From IMG/VR virus record IMGVR_UViG_3300030419_006847, positions 1 to 23,665 of that record: DNA of 23,665 bases. One strand, 5' to 3'. How positions within the stretch are numbered: position 1 is the first letter of the stretch; each line of letters starts with the position of its first letter. The position numbers and the translations under genes are program-made. This stretch comes from a virus. The notes beneath the pieces were generated by a model that saw only the letters and a program-made list of their open reading frames with translations, was not told the origin of the DNA and ran no database searches. Below, piece after piece: positions 1 to 5,885 of this stretch.

Positions 1-1
1 A

Positions 2-190
2 AATACAAGCAGTATATATAAATATGTTAATAGTCATAGCAAAGAATATGGTTGTATAGTAAATCATGCAGGTTCATATGTGTGTACTGTAAATTACATA
101 GGACGTACTAAAGTACAAGGTTATACACAAGTATTAAACAAACGTGTGAATGTTGAGATTAATCTTAAGGAGGTTAATTTTCAAAAATAA
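2..190 (+). CDS. 3' end of an unrecognised gene (partial)
   Basis: The frame is open from base 2 to a TAA at 188-190 and gives 62 residues ending in INLKEVNFQK. The start lies outside the window. The fragment mixes hydrophobic, Thr and Tyr residues (SYVCTVNYIGRTKVQGYTQ) in a way that suggests short beta strands, but I recognise no family. It is followed by the long non-coding region, so this is the last gene of its unit. An open frame of this length is not by itself decisive in such AT-rich DNA; the steady codon pattern up to the stop makes a real gene more likely than not. Confidence 0.55.
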   Translation, partial: NTSSIYKYVNSHSKEYGCIVNHAGSYVCTVNYIGRTKVQGYTQVLNKRVNVEINLKEVNFQK

Positions 191-211
191 ATTTCTAATT
201 TTTTAAGTTGG

Positions 212-238
212 CATACGCTAGCGTAGCGTTAGCGTATG
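212..238. repeat. inverted repeat, 9-bp stem and 9-nt loop
   Basis: CATACGCTA (212-220) and TAGCGTATG (230-238) are perfect reverse complements around the loop GCGTAGCGT. It lies 22 bases after the stop of the partial gene, but no T-tract follows, so it does not look like a standard intrinsic terminator. A protein-binding site or RNA-stabilising hairpin is possible. Confidence 0.7.
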
Positions 239-508
239 TTAGCATCACGTCCGCGCCACATCCGCGTGCCGTCGACATATGCGCGCAATCCGCGGCGGGC
301 TTGGACCGATCCTCAGTTCGTATACGATCTTTCACCATCGAGCGTATATACGCATATAAAACATATACATAAAAACTTAATAATCACTTCATATTAAAGT
401 AACCGTCGTGGCCTCATGGGACTATATATATTCATGTAAAATAATTAAAATATGCAAGAAAGAAAAATCGATATAAGCGCCTACCTGTACATAATCATGA
501 TGTTATCC

Positions 509-539
509 GTATTTCTTGCGGCTGTATAGCCAGAAATAC
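509..539. repeat. bulged hairpin
   Basis: GTATTTCT (509-516) pairs with AGAAATAC (532-539), and inside it GGCT (520-523) pairs with AGCC (528-531) across a GTAT loop. A three-base TGC bulge sits on the 5' side. Twelve paired positions in a region with no gene suggest a structured RNA element or a binding site. Confidence 0.6.
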
Positions 540-612
540 CCATTTCATATAATAATATACAGATATTAAAAGAGAGATCTCTACGGATTTTTTGCGTCGA
601 GCCTCATATATA

Positions 613-646
613 CACCGGACACCGGACACCGTCACACCGTTCACCG
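613..646. repeat. five CACCG direct repeats, iteron-like
   Basis: CACCG occurs at 613, 620, 627, 635 and 642, giving a period of 7, 7, 8 and 7 bases. Short phased direct repeats like this are typical of protein-binding arrays such as origin iterons or operators, although the unit is shorter than most iterons. Confidence 0.6.
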
Positions 647-782
647 TGTATCTATCTATGTTTGGTTCGTCCGCCGTATATGTATCAGTATCGATTTTGA
701 TTTTTTAATGTCAGAGCGTATATATGTAGGATTGGCGGGGTAGTATAGAAGTTACGAAAAGGTTGCTAAAAAATTTTATTTG

Positions 783-1004
783 ATGGCAAAATCTAAAAAA
801 GTAGCTTCTCTTATTGCAAAGAAGCGCGAGATTTCGAAAGAAATTGAAAAACTGCAAGATAAATGTAGACACTTTAATAAATCTATAAAGTCTATCCCGG
901 AATCTGTGGATTCCACAACCTTTGTTATTAGATGGGTGTGTAATGATTGCGAAACAATTATAAAAATACCAAATGATGAAGAACTTAACAATTATTTAAA
1001 ATAA
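783..1004 (+). CDS. small protein with coiled coil and possible zinc site
   Basis: A 73-residue protein. I chose the ATG at 783 over the TTG three bases earlier. Residues 1-27 are Lys/Glu-rich and helical, probably a short coiled coil. C28 and H30, with the C53-x2-C56 pair, could make a four-ligand zinc site in a compact beta ribbon (VIRWVCNDCETIIKI). Its stop overlaps the next start in TAATG, so the two are probably translationally coupled. It is the first gene after the long non-coding region. I do not recognise the family; a small regulatory or nucleic-acid-binding role is only a guess. Confidence 0.75.
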   Translation: MAKSKKVASLIAKKREISKEIEKLQDKCRHFNKSIKSIPESVDSTTFVIRWVCNDCETIIKIPNDEELNNYLK

Positions 1005-1261
1005 TGGCTGAAAAAGATATTAAATTAAAACAAGTTTTAAAAAGATTCCCACCTGGAGATAGATGGACACCTACAGATGCAGAACAGCCTATATTTTCTT
1101 CATTAACTGAAGGAATAGAATGGGTTTTTCAAAACACACAAGAAAGAGATTATGTAATTAAAGCAGGAGACGGCAAAGTATTTATATATCATGAAAATGA
1201 TATAGTAGAACCAGAACCAGAACCACCAAAAAGATATAATTTATATGGAGAATATGAGTAA
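1004..1261 (+). CDS. hypothetical protein, 85 residues
   Basis: An acidic protein without a signal peptide or membrane segment. The middle (about residues 30-65, GIEWVFQNTQERDYVIKAGDGKVFIYHE) alternates helix and strand and looks like one small globular domain. The tail has a Pro/Glu run (EPEPEPP) and ends in YNLYGEYE. It starts inside the stop of the preceding gene and its end overlaps the next lipoprotein start, so it belongs to the same transcript. The function is unknown. Confidence 0.75.
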   Translation: MAEKDIKLKQVLKRFPPGDRWTPTDAEQPIFSSLTEGIEWVFQNTQERDYVIKAGDGKVFIYHENDIVEPEPEPPKRYNLYGEYE

Positions 1262-1772
1262 AATACTATTAATATTGTTATTAACATGTAGCTGCACATT
1301 AACTTCGTATACTACTGATCCCGTATATGAAGACCACCCACATACAACTGAAATATATTATAATGGAGTAGATATTTATTTTGGATATTATTCAGGATTT
1401 TATTACTACTATGGGGTACCTCATTATTATCCTTGGTGGTATTATTATTCATTTATTCCTCCTTACTATTATTATACACATTCTCATGTACATGTACATT
1501 GTGATAATGGGTATTTTGTATATGGGCATAGGGGTCCTAAAATTAATAATAATATTGCAAAAGATTTTAGACCAACTATTAAAGTAAAAAACAATAAAGA
1601 TAAATCATTTGTCTTTCCTAGAAATTGGAAATCAAATAATTCAACTAGAATAAATAAACAAAATTATAATATAAATAAACAAAATTATAATAGAACATTT
1701 AATAAAATAAAGGTTAACAATGGATCTACACGACCAAATAAGGCAACAACTACAAAAAGACCAAAAAGATAA
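1254..1772 (+). CDS. tyrosine/histidine-rich lipoprotein
   Basis: From the ATG at 1254 the product has 172 residues and opens with a short charged head and a hydrophobic run ending in Cys (MSKILLILLLTCSC), a lipoprotein-type signal with C12 or C14 as the lipidated residue. An upstream in-frame ATG at 1245 would put extra polar residues before the signal, so I prefer 1254. The mature part is remarkably aromatic: runs of Tyr and Trp (HYYPWWYYYSF, PPYYYY) followed by HSHVHVH. The C-terminal third is Asn/Lys-rich and contains a duplicated KQNYNIN unit. This would sit in the host envelope, possibly sticking to metals, sugars or other surfaces. I recognise no family. Confidence 0.75.
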   Translation: MSKILLILLLTCSCTLTSYTTDPVYEDHPHTTEIYYNGVDIYFGYYSGFYYYYGVPHYYPWWYYYSFIPPYYYYTHSHVHVHCDNGYFVYGHRGPKINNNIAKDFRPTIKVKNNKDKSFVFPRNWKSNNSTRINKQNYNINKQNYNRTFNKIKVNNGSTRPNKATTTKRPKR

Positions 1773-1941
1773 AGGATTTGGTGATACATTTGAAAGACTA
1801 ATGATATTTACAGGTATTAAAAGACTTGTAAAATGGGTATATGGGGATAAAGACTGTGGGTGTGATAGAAGGAAAGATTTATGGAATAAATGGTTTCCTT
1901 ATAATGATGAAGAGACGTCTTGTAACGAAGAAAAAAAATAA
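1720..1941 (+). CDS. small Cys-containing hypothetical protein
   Basis: A 73-residue protein whose first 53 bases overlap the lipoprotein gene in another frame. It has a polar helical head, a hydrophobic middle (FERLMIFTGIKRLVKWVYG) and then DKDCGCDRRKDLWNKWFPY. The close CxC pair followed by basic and aromatic residues looks like a conserved small phage domain rather than chance, but I cannot name it. It has no signal peptide. The next gene continues in the same reading frame immediately after its TAA stop. Confidence 0.65.
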   Translation: MDLHDQIRQQLQKDQKDKGFGDTFERLMIFTGIKRLVKWVYGDKDCGCDRRKDLWNKWFPYNDEETSCNEEKK

Positions 1942-1992
1942 ACATATGTATTTACGAAATCGAAGTCTAATCAAATCATTTATTATCAGAAA

Positions 1993-2373
1993 GTGCCCGA
2001 AAATATTAAAATTCTCCACGTCCTACCGTCGGGTACAAGACAATATAATATGCATGGGTGGGTAGCCCATAAAGATGACTTATGCATTGGACATATCTAC
2101 ATGTCAATTGAATCTAATAATAGGATAAAATTTCTAGATGCCTGGGTTCATGAAGATCATAGAAGGCAAGGAATATTTAGAAAGCTATGGGATATTCGTT
2201 GGAAATATGTTAATGAAAATTTTAAAGGATATACTACTTATGCCTGGGCTAAGCCAATGAGTCTACCCTTATTATTAGAAAAAGGATTTAAGGCAGGAGA
2301 TTCAAGCGTTTATGTAGAAATGGACGTAGAAGGATTTAAACCTACTGGTCCTCAATGTTTTGTATCATGTTAA
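1993..2373 (+). CDS. GNAT-family N-acetyltransferase-like protein
   Basis: The order of elements fits the GNAT fold: a strand ending in CIGHIYM, the central strand IKFLDAWVHEDH, the acetyl-CoA loop motif RRQGIFRKLW (the usual R/Q-x-x-G-x-G/A site, here with Phe at the last position), and a late ATTYAWAK-type strand leading to PLLLEKGFKAG. GNAT enzymes move an acetyl group from acetyl-CoA to an amine; the substrate here is unknown. The best conventional start is the GTG at 1993 (126 residues), but the frame is open back to 1942 with plausible coding (IIYYQKVPENIK), so the true start may be a non-ATG codon further upstream. The 3' end overlaps the rhodanese start. Confidence 0.75.
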   Translation: MPENIKILHVLPSGTRQYNMHGWVAHKDDLCIGHIYMSIESNNRIKFLDAWVHEDHRRQGIFRKLWDIRWKYVNENFKGYTTYAWAKPMSLPLLLEKGFKAGDSSVYVEMDVEGFKPTGPQCFVSC

Positions 2374-2663
2374 AAGAAATCACATCAGAAGAATTATTAA
2401 ATAAGGTATCAAGAGTCCAACTTATTGATATAAGAGAACCTTATGAATATGAAAATGGTCATATAGAAGGTAGTATTAACATTCCTATGGATGGTTTTTT
2501 AGAAAAATTAGACCAACTTGAAATAAACAAACAAATAATAATATATTGCAATACTGGTAGAAGAAGCAAACCTGTAGTATATATGGCATATAAACTACAT
2601 AATATAGCTTTATATAACTTAGAAGGAGGTTATAAAAATTTCTTAAAGACTTCTACAAAATAA
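2367..2663 (+). CDS. rhodanese-like sulfurtransferase domain protein
   Basis: A single rhodanese domain of 98 residues. The N-terminal LIDIREPYEYENGHIEGSIN is the CH2A-type signature of the family, and IIIYCNTGRRS carries the active-site loop with catalytic C61 followed by the C-x-x-G-R pattern. Such proteins carry a persulfide sulfur on Cys for transfer to acceptors in the cytoplasm. I chose the ATG at 2367, which overlaps the GNAT stop, over the ATG at 2355 because it begins at the usual family N-terminus (ITSEEL). Single-domain rhodaneses are commonest in cellular genomes, so this is probably an acquired host gene. Confidence 0.9.
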   Translation: MLKEITSEELLNKVSRVQLIDIREPYEYENGHIEGSINIPMDGFLEKLDQLEINKQIIIYCNTGRRSKPVVYMAYKLHNIALYNLEGGYKNFLKTSTK

Positions 2664-2711
2664 TTTGGAGAAGCAAAATATTTTTCGTATCTTATCGTAA
2701 AAGATAAAGTT

Positions 2712-3134
2712 ATGAAAAAATTATTAATACTACTCATTTTAATTGGTTGTGAAAAATATGAAATATATGATGATATTCATCAAGAATCTCTTTTACACAT
2801 ATATTCTGATTTACCTTACGAAAACGACATTTACATTTTTAATTACCCTGAAGGAGCTTCGAATAGTTACTTTAAAATCCATTATGATTCTCCCCCTCTT
2901 CAAAGAGTTTTTTGGGATTCTCCCGACCAATTTTATGTCATTATGTGGCAAGACACAATATGGACATCAGTAATAAACTACAGCACATATGCTAATGAAG
3001 AAGGATTAGGCCATCAGATGGTATATGTAAACCCCACATTAATAGGGGATACATTAAACCTTATAGGAGTAACTTCTTCTGAAAACTCTCCATTCATTAC
3101 AGTTGAAAAAGAAATTTTAGTAAAAATACAATAA
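2712..3134 (+). CDS. small lipoprotein
   Basis: A 140-residue product opening MKKLLILLILIGCEK, a lipoprotein signal with a lipobox (LIGC) and C13 as the likely lipidated residue. The mature part is rich in aromatic and polar residues with alternating strand-like stretches (DIYIFNYPEG, YVIMWQDTIW), suggesting a small beta domain. A 48-base gap with a weak hairpin precedes it, and the next gene starts one base after its stop. I recognise no family. Together with the lipoprotein at 1254 it shows that this phage adds several proteins to the host envelope. Confidence 0.8.
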   Translation: MKKLLILLILIGCEKYEIYDDIHQESLLHIYSDLPYENDIYIFNYPEGASNSYFKIHYDSPPLQRVFWDSPDQFYVIMWQDTIWTSVINYSTYANEEGLGHQMVYVNPTLIGDTLNLIGVTSSENSPFITVEKEILVKIQ

Positions 3135-3135
3135 T

Positions 3136-4896
3136 ATGAATAAAGGATCTAAATATTGGAATAAACACCCGTGGGAAAAATTTGATTTAATAGAATTAGC
3201 CCACACACAACGTAATATAACTAATTTTGTAAAAATACTTACGGGAGAAGAGATACCAGTTGAATTTACAACTACAGGCGATAGTATGACTGATGGTAAA
3301 TCAATCACTATATCATCAAAAATAACACAAAAAACATTAGATAGTATAATTGGATTAGCTTTACATGAAGGTGCGCATTGTACTTATACAAATTTTGATG
3401 TACCTAAAAAAATAGGTAATTTTTTATTAGAACGTAACTTAATACATGGTAAAGAAATAATATTATTATTACTTAATTTTGTTGAAGATAGAAGAATAGA
3501 TCAATTAGTTTATAATACAGCTCCCGGCTATCAAAGTTATTATAAAGCAATGTATGATAAATATTTTTATAATAGTACAGTTGATAATGGAATCCGAAGC
3601 AATAAATTTAGAATGGAAAATTGGGAATCTTATATATTTCGTATAATTAACATATTCAATAAAAATACAGATCTTACTGCTTTAGTTAAATTAAAAGAAA
3701 TATATGACATATTAGACTTAAAAAATATTAATAGACTTGAAAATACTTTAGACTCACTTAGAGTTGCATGTGAAATGTATAAATGTATTTATGACTATTT
3801 AACAACTTTAACAAGTAAAGAATATTTTAACCAATCATATAAAAATAAAAAAGATAATAACCCTAAAGGTGCATCTATAAAATCTTTAAAAAATCTCCTT
3901 AAAAAACAAGAAGATTTTACTATGGGAAAAACCCATAAACAAAAAATATCATCTTTACATAAAAATAAAATAAAAGCTATTAGTGAATCTCTTATTAAAG
4001 TAGAATTTATAACATCAGCTAATAAAAAAAGACCAGTTCATATAATGGAGGGCATTAGTGATGCATCTATAAATGAAAATTTATATGGCAAATTCCATTC
4101 ATTTAAATATACTAAAAATGATAATCTAATAGAACAAGGAATAATTAAAGGTAAAAGATTATTAAATAAATTACAAATCAGAAATGAACAGATAACTTCA
4201 ACATCTAAAAGATTAAAACAAGGTAAAATAGATCCTAGAAGAATATATGCTGCTAGTTTTGAAAATGATTTATTCTATAAAATGGATAAAGCAAATTACA
4301 AACCTATTAATTTAAACATATCAATTGATGGTAGTGGTAGTATGAGAGGTGACAAATGGGATCAAACACTAATTAATACTATAGCATTAGGTTATGTATC
4401 TCTTAATATGAATAATATTGATATATTAATATCTATTAGGACCACTGGAGATGCATATGATGGTTTTAGAAGTCAAGTACCATTATTAATTTTAGCTTTT
4501 GATAGTAAAAAACATACATTAAAAGATTTAAAAAAATTAAAATATTATCGTGAAAGCGGATTAACACCTGAAGGTATATGTTTAGAAACATTAAATATAC
4601 CTAATTCTTCATACTATTTAGATTCATATCTTATTAATATGAGTGATGGAATGCCTACATTTCTCGATTATAAAGGTGAAAAAGCAATATTAGATACAGC
4701 TAGAGTAATAAAAAATATTAAAAGGGGTGGGGTTAATATATTAAGTTATTTTATACAAGACGAATATAATGAAAAGGCATCAAATAATTTTAAACAAATG
4801 TATGGTAAAGATGCATCATTTATTAACATTAATAATATAAATGAAATAACTAAAACATTAAATCAATTACTATTAAAAAAAGAATTAGTATCATGA
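3136..4896 (+). CDS. VWA-domain protein with metallopeptidase-like motif (CobT-like)
   Basis: A 586-residue cytoplasmic-type protein with two recognisable parts. Near the N-terminus LALHEGAH (H77-E78-x2-H81) has the HExxH pattern of zinc metallopeptidases, and a later VEDRRIDQ could supply a further ligand. The C-terminal 200 residues form a von Willebrand A domain with an intact MIDAS site: D398-G-S400-G-S402, T477 in GLTPEG and D504 in MSDGMPT. This arrangement resembles the CobT-like and VWA-peptidase proteins seen in phages and bacteria, which usually work with a MoxR/CobS-type AAA ATPase; no such ATPase is in this window. The role may be remodelling or proteolysis of a host complex. It overlaps the next gene by ATGA. 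Confidence 0.8.
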   Translation: MNKGSKYWNKHPWEKFDLIELAHTQRNITNFVKILTGEEIPVEFTTTGDSMTDGKSITISSKITQKTLDSIIGLALHEGAHCTYTNFDVPKKIGNFLLERNLIHGKEIILLLLNFVEDRRIDQLVYNTAPGYQSYYKAMYDKYFYNSTVDNGIRSNKFRMENWESYIFRIINIFNKNTDLTALVKLKEIYDILDLKNINRLENTLDSLRVACEMYKCIYDYLTTLTSKEYFNQSYKNKKDNNPKGASIKSLKNLLKKQEDFTMGKTHKQKISSLHKNKIKAISESLIKVEFITSANKKRPVHIMEGISDASINENLYGKFHSFKYTKNDNLIEQGIIKGKRLLNKLQIRNEQITSTSKRLKQGKIDPRRIYAASFENDLFYKMDKANYKPINLNISIDGSGSMRGDKWDQTLINTIALGYVSLNMNNIDILISIRTTGDAYDGFRSQVPLLILAFDSKKHTLKDLKKLKYYRESGLTPEGICLETLNIPNSSYYLDSYLINMSDGMPTFLDYKGEKAILDTARVIKNIKRGGVNILSYFIQDEYNEKASNNFKQMYGKDASFININNINEITKTLNQLLLKKELVS

Positions 4897-5234
4897 GTGA
4901 AAATAGAGGAAGGCCTAAAGAAAATGTAGAAAAAAGAATGAAATTCACTGTAGACTATGGTGACTCTAGATGGCATTATGATTTAAATAAATGGCCTAAT
5001 GGACCTTATTTAGTAGAACAGCTAGACACAACATACGATAAACTTGAAAAATTATACAATAAATTAGAAAAATTAAAAGAACCTAAATATCATGAAAATG
5101 GAAGAAAAAAGCGAATCACTAAAGATTGTAAAAAAAAGATGGAATTGGCTGAGAAAAAATATTGGACAGAGCATTATAGACTTTTTCCAAATGAAAGACC
5201 AAAAAGAAGAGGAAGAAAGCCTACTAAACGATGA
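4893..5234 (+). CDS. basic protein with AT-hook-like motifs at both ends
   Basis: A 113-residue, strongly basic protein. The N-terminus has NRGRPKEN and the C-terminus RRGRKPTKR, both close to the RGRP/GRKP core of AT-hooks, which bind the minor groove of AT-rich DNA. Between them lies a globular segment (VDYGDSRWHYDLNKWPNGPYLVEQ) and a Lys/Glu coiled coil (about residues 48-90). It starts within the stop of the VWA gene (ATGA), so the two are probably translated together. DNA binding is inferred from the motifs; the family is not recognised. Confidence 0.7.
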   Translation: MSENRGRPKENVEKRMKFTVDYGDSRWHYDLNKWPNGPYLVEQLDTTYDKLEKLYNKLEKLKEPKYHENGRKKRITKDCKKKMELAEKKYWTEHYRLFPNERPKRRGRKPTKR

Positions 5235-5382
5235 AGAAGATATTGAATTACTTTTAGAAGAAGCTAATGCTTATGGCTTAAGAATAGAAGTAGAACAATG
5301 GGCTATACAGCTTCTTAAAGAAGATCCCGATCTTTCACGATTAGAGGCATATGTACGAGCATATAACGAATGGATTAAATGA
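5191..5382 (+). CDS. small acidic hypothetical protein
   Basis: A 63-residue protein, mostly helical and acidic, with the core ANAYGLRIEVEQWAIQLLKEDPDLSRLEAYVRAYNEWIK. The frame also opens at 5092, but that start would lie 143 bases inside the preceding gene and code for an unrelated Lys-rich head. The ATG at 5191 reduces the overlap to 44 bases and begins just before the conserved-looking part. Its stop overlaps the next start in ATGA. I recognise no function. Confidence 0.65.
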   Translation: MKDQKEEEESLLNDEEDIELLLEEANAYGLRIEVEQWAIQLLKEDPDLSRLEAYVRAYNEWIK

Positions 5383-5555
5383 TTATGTCAGCAGAAGATA
5401 CACTATGGTTTATATACGAAGAAGTTGAAAAAAGAGGTCTTCGTAAAAAATTTGATAAGCAAGTAAAAAAGATGGATACTCAAGAAAAACACAAATATAA
5501 AACTGTTCCTGAAGTATGGGAGTATGCATTAAATAAAATTAAAAATGGTCGCTAG
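5379..5555 (+). CDS. small hypothetical protein, overlaps the tmRNA acceptor piece
   Basis: A 58-residue frame starting in the ATGA overlap with the preceding stop (an alternative ATG lies at 5385). The product is basic and helical, MIMSAEDTLWFIYEEVEK at the start and VPEVWEYALNKIKNGR at the end, with coding character like its neighbours. The last codons and the TAG stop lie inside the predicted 5' part of the tmRNA acceptor segment, so the two genes share sequence or the RNA is cut from the mRNA. Unknown family. Confidence 0.6.
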   Translation: MIMSAEDTLWFIYEEVEKRGLRKKFDKQVKKMDTQEKHKYKTVPEVWEYALNKIKNGR

Positions 5556-5609
5556 TACTTATATTAGCTGCTTGTTTGGACCCGGGTTCGATTCCCGGCA
5601 TCTCCACTA
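5546..5609 (+). ncRNA. ssrA: permuted tmRNA, acceptor (3') piece
   Basis: This holds the 3' half of a tRNA-like domain. The T-arm is perfect: stem CCGGG (5582-5586), loop TTCGATT, stem CCCGG (5594-5598). It is followed directly by acceptor strand CATCTCC (5599-5605), discriminator A5606 and CTA, so CCA is not encoded and would be made by processing and CCA addition. No matching 5' strand lies upstream, which rules out an ordinary tRNA. The partner, GGGGATG, lies downstream at 5627-5633 and pairs in all seven positions, including a G3-U70 wobble, the alanine identity element. Upstream parts GGTC (5547-5550), CTTATATT (5558-5565) and CTTGTT (5571-5576) pair with GACC, GGTATGAG and AGCAAG in the coding piece as a P2-like helix. 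The 5' end is approximate. Confidence 0.88.
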
Positions 5610-5626
5610 AAAAATATTTACGATAT

Positions 5627-5848
5627 GGGGATGACTGGTTTTGACAGCAAGTAAGGGTATGAGGAAGACCAACGCAGTAACCGGCAAACAGGTTAACACG
5701 GCGATAGCAAGTATATTTGCTTCCTTATCAGCTATTAGATCTCTTTCACAAGAATCAGTAGTTGCTAAAGAGCAAGTATTTGCAATGGCTGCCTAGATAG
5801 GCACCCACGCCACACGGTAAACAAGGATCATGTCGTAAAAATCCTAGG
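5627..5848 (+). ncRNA. ssrA: permuted tmRNA, coding (5') piece
   Basis: It begins GGGGATGACTGGTTTTGAC, which matches the conserved 5' end of tmRNA (GGGGxTGA...GGxTTCGAC). The acceptor strand 5627-5633 pairs with 5599-5605. AGCAAG (5646-5651), GGTATGAG (5656-5663) and GACC (5667-5670) form the long helix with the acceptor piece. A hairpin TAACC/GGTTA (5678-5682, 5691-5695), enclosed by CGC/GCG, and the pair GATAGC/GCTATT (5703-5708, 5731-5736) lie where pseudoknot PK1 is expected. The tag frame follows at 5764. No T-arm or acceptor strand occurs after it, so the gene is not the usual one-piece form. A 17-base spacer (5610-5626) separates the two pieces and would be removed. The mature 3' end is estimated from the terminator. 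Confidence 0.88.
5764..5796 (+). other. tmRNA tag reading frame, peptide AKEQVFAMAA
   Basis: Ten codons and a TAG stop. The frame is preceded by AGTAGTT, comparable to the AATAGTC that places the resume codon GCA in Escherichia coli tmRNA, and here the resume codon is GCT (Ala). The peptide ends FAMAA, in line with the hydrophobic-x-Ala-Ala end of degradation tags such as ALAA, and its length of ten equals that of the E. coli tag. The frame also extends upstream, but the TAGTT context favours this start. Confidence 0.8.
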
Positions 5849-5874
5849 AGCAGCTCGAAAGAGCTGCTTTTTTA
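5849..5874 (+). terminator. intrinsic terminator after the tmRNA
   Basis: AGCAGCTC (5849-5856) and GAGCTGCT (5861-5868) form a perfect 8-bp stem with a GAAA tetraloop, followed by a run of T. It ends the tmRNA transcript and separates it from the outer-membrane protein gene. Confidence 0.93.
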
Positions 5875-5885
5875 TTTCTTTTTTC

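Larger units (their letters stand above)
191..782. other. long non-coding region, CpG-rich and full of palindromes
   Basis: About 590 bases with no convincing open frame on either strand, in a genome that otherwise leaves almost no gaps. The part from about 235 to 330 is much richer in G+C and CpG than the flanking genes. Perfect palindromes cluster here: GTCGAC, CATATG and GCGCGC run into one another at 271-286, then CCGCGG (290-295), TCGTATACGA (318-327), GCGTATATACGC (342-353) and AGAGATCTCT (573-582). Hairpins lie at 212-238 and 509-539 and a CACCG repeat at 613-646. It could hold a replication origin, an early regulatory region or a small RNA; the sequence alone does not decide. Confidence 0.75.

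Noticed and set aside
657-664. Bacteroidota-type promoter -7 element TATGTTTG
   Set aside because: It fits TAnnTTTG, but no TTTG -33 element lies at the right distance and the match is short.
1945-2065. A short frame beginning with the only ATG (1945) before the GNAT domain
   Set aside because: Its product is Lys/Arg/Ser-rich without domain features, and it overlaps the clear GNAT reading frame.
2664-2711. Terminator from the TTATC/GATAA hairpin
   Set aside because: Only five weak base pairs and no T-tract.
5535-5609. An ordinary tRNA gene ending at the CATCTCCA acceptor strand
   Set aside because: No 5' acceptor strand, D-arm or anticodon arm lies in the 75 bases upstream; the only matching strand is the downstream GGGGATG.
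5701-5796. A 31-codon tmRNA tag frame starting at GCG 5701
   Set aside because: The frame is open, but the TAGTT-GCT context at 5759-5766 and the usual tag length favour the ten-codon frame; the upstream part probably belongs to the PK1 region.
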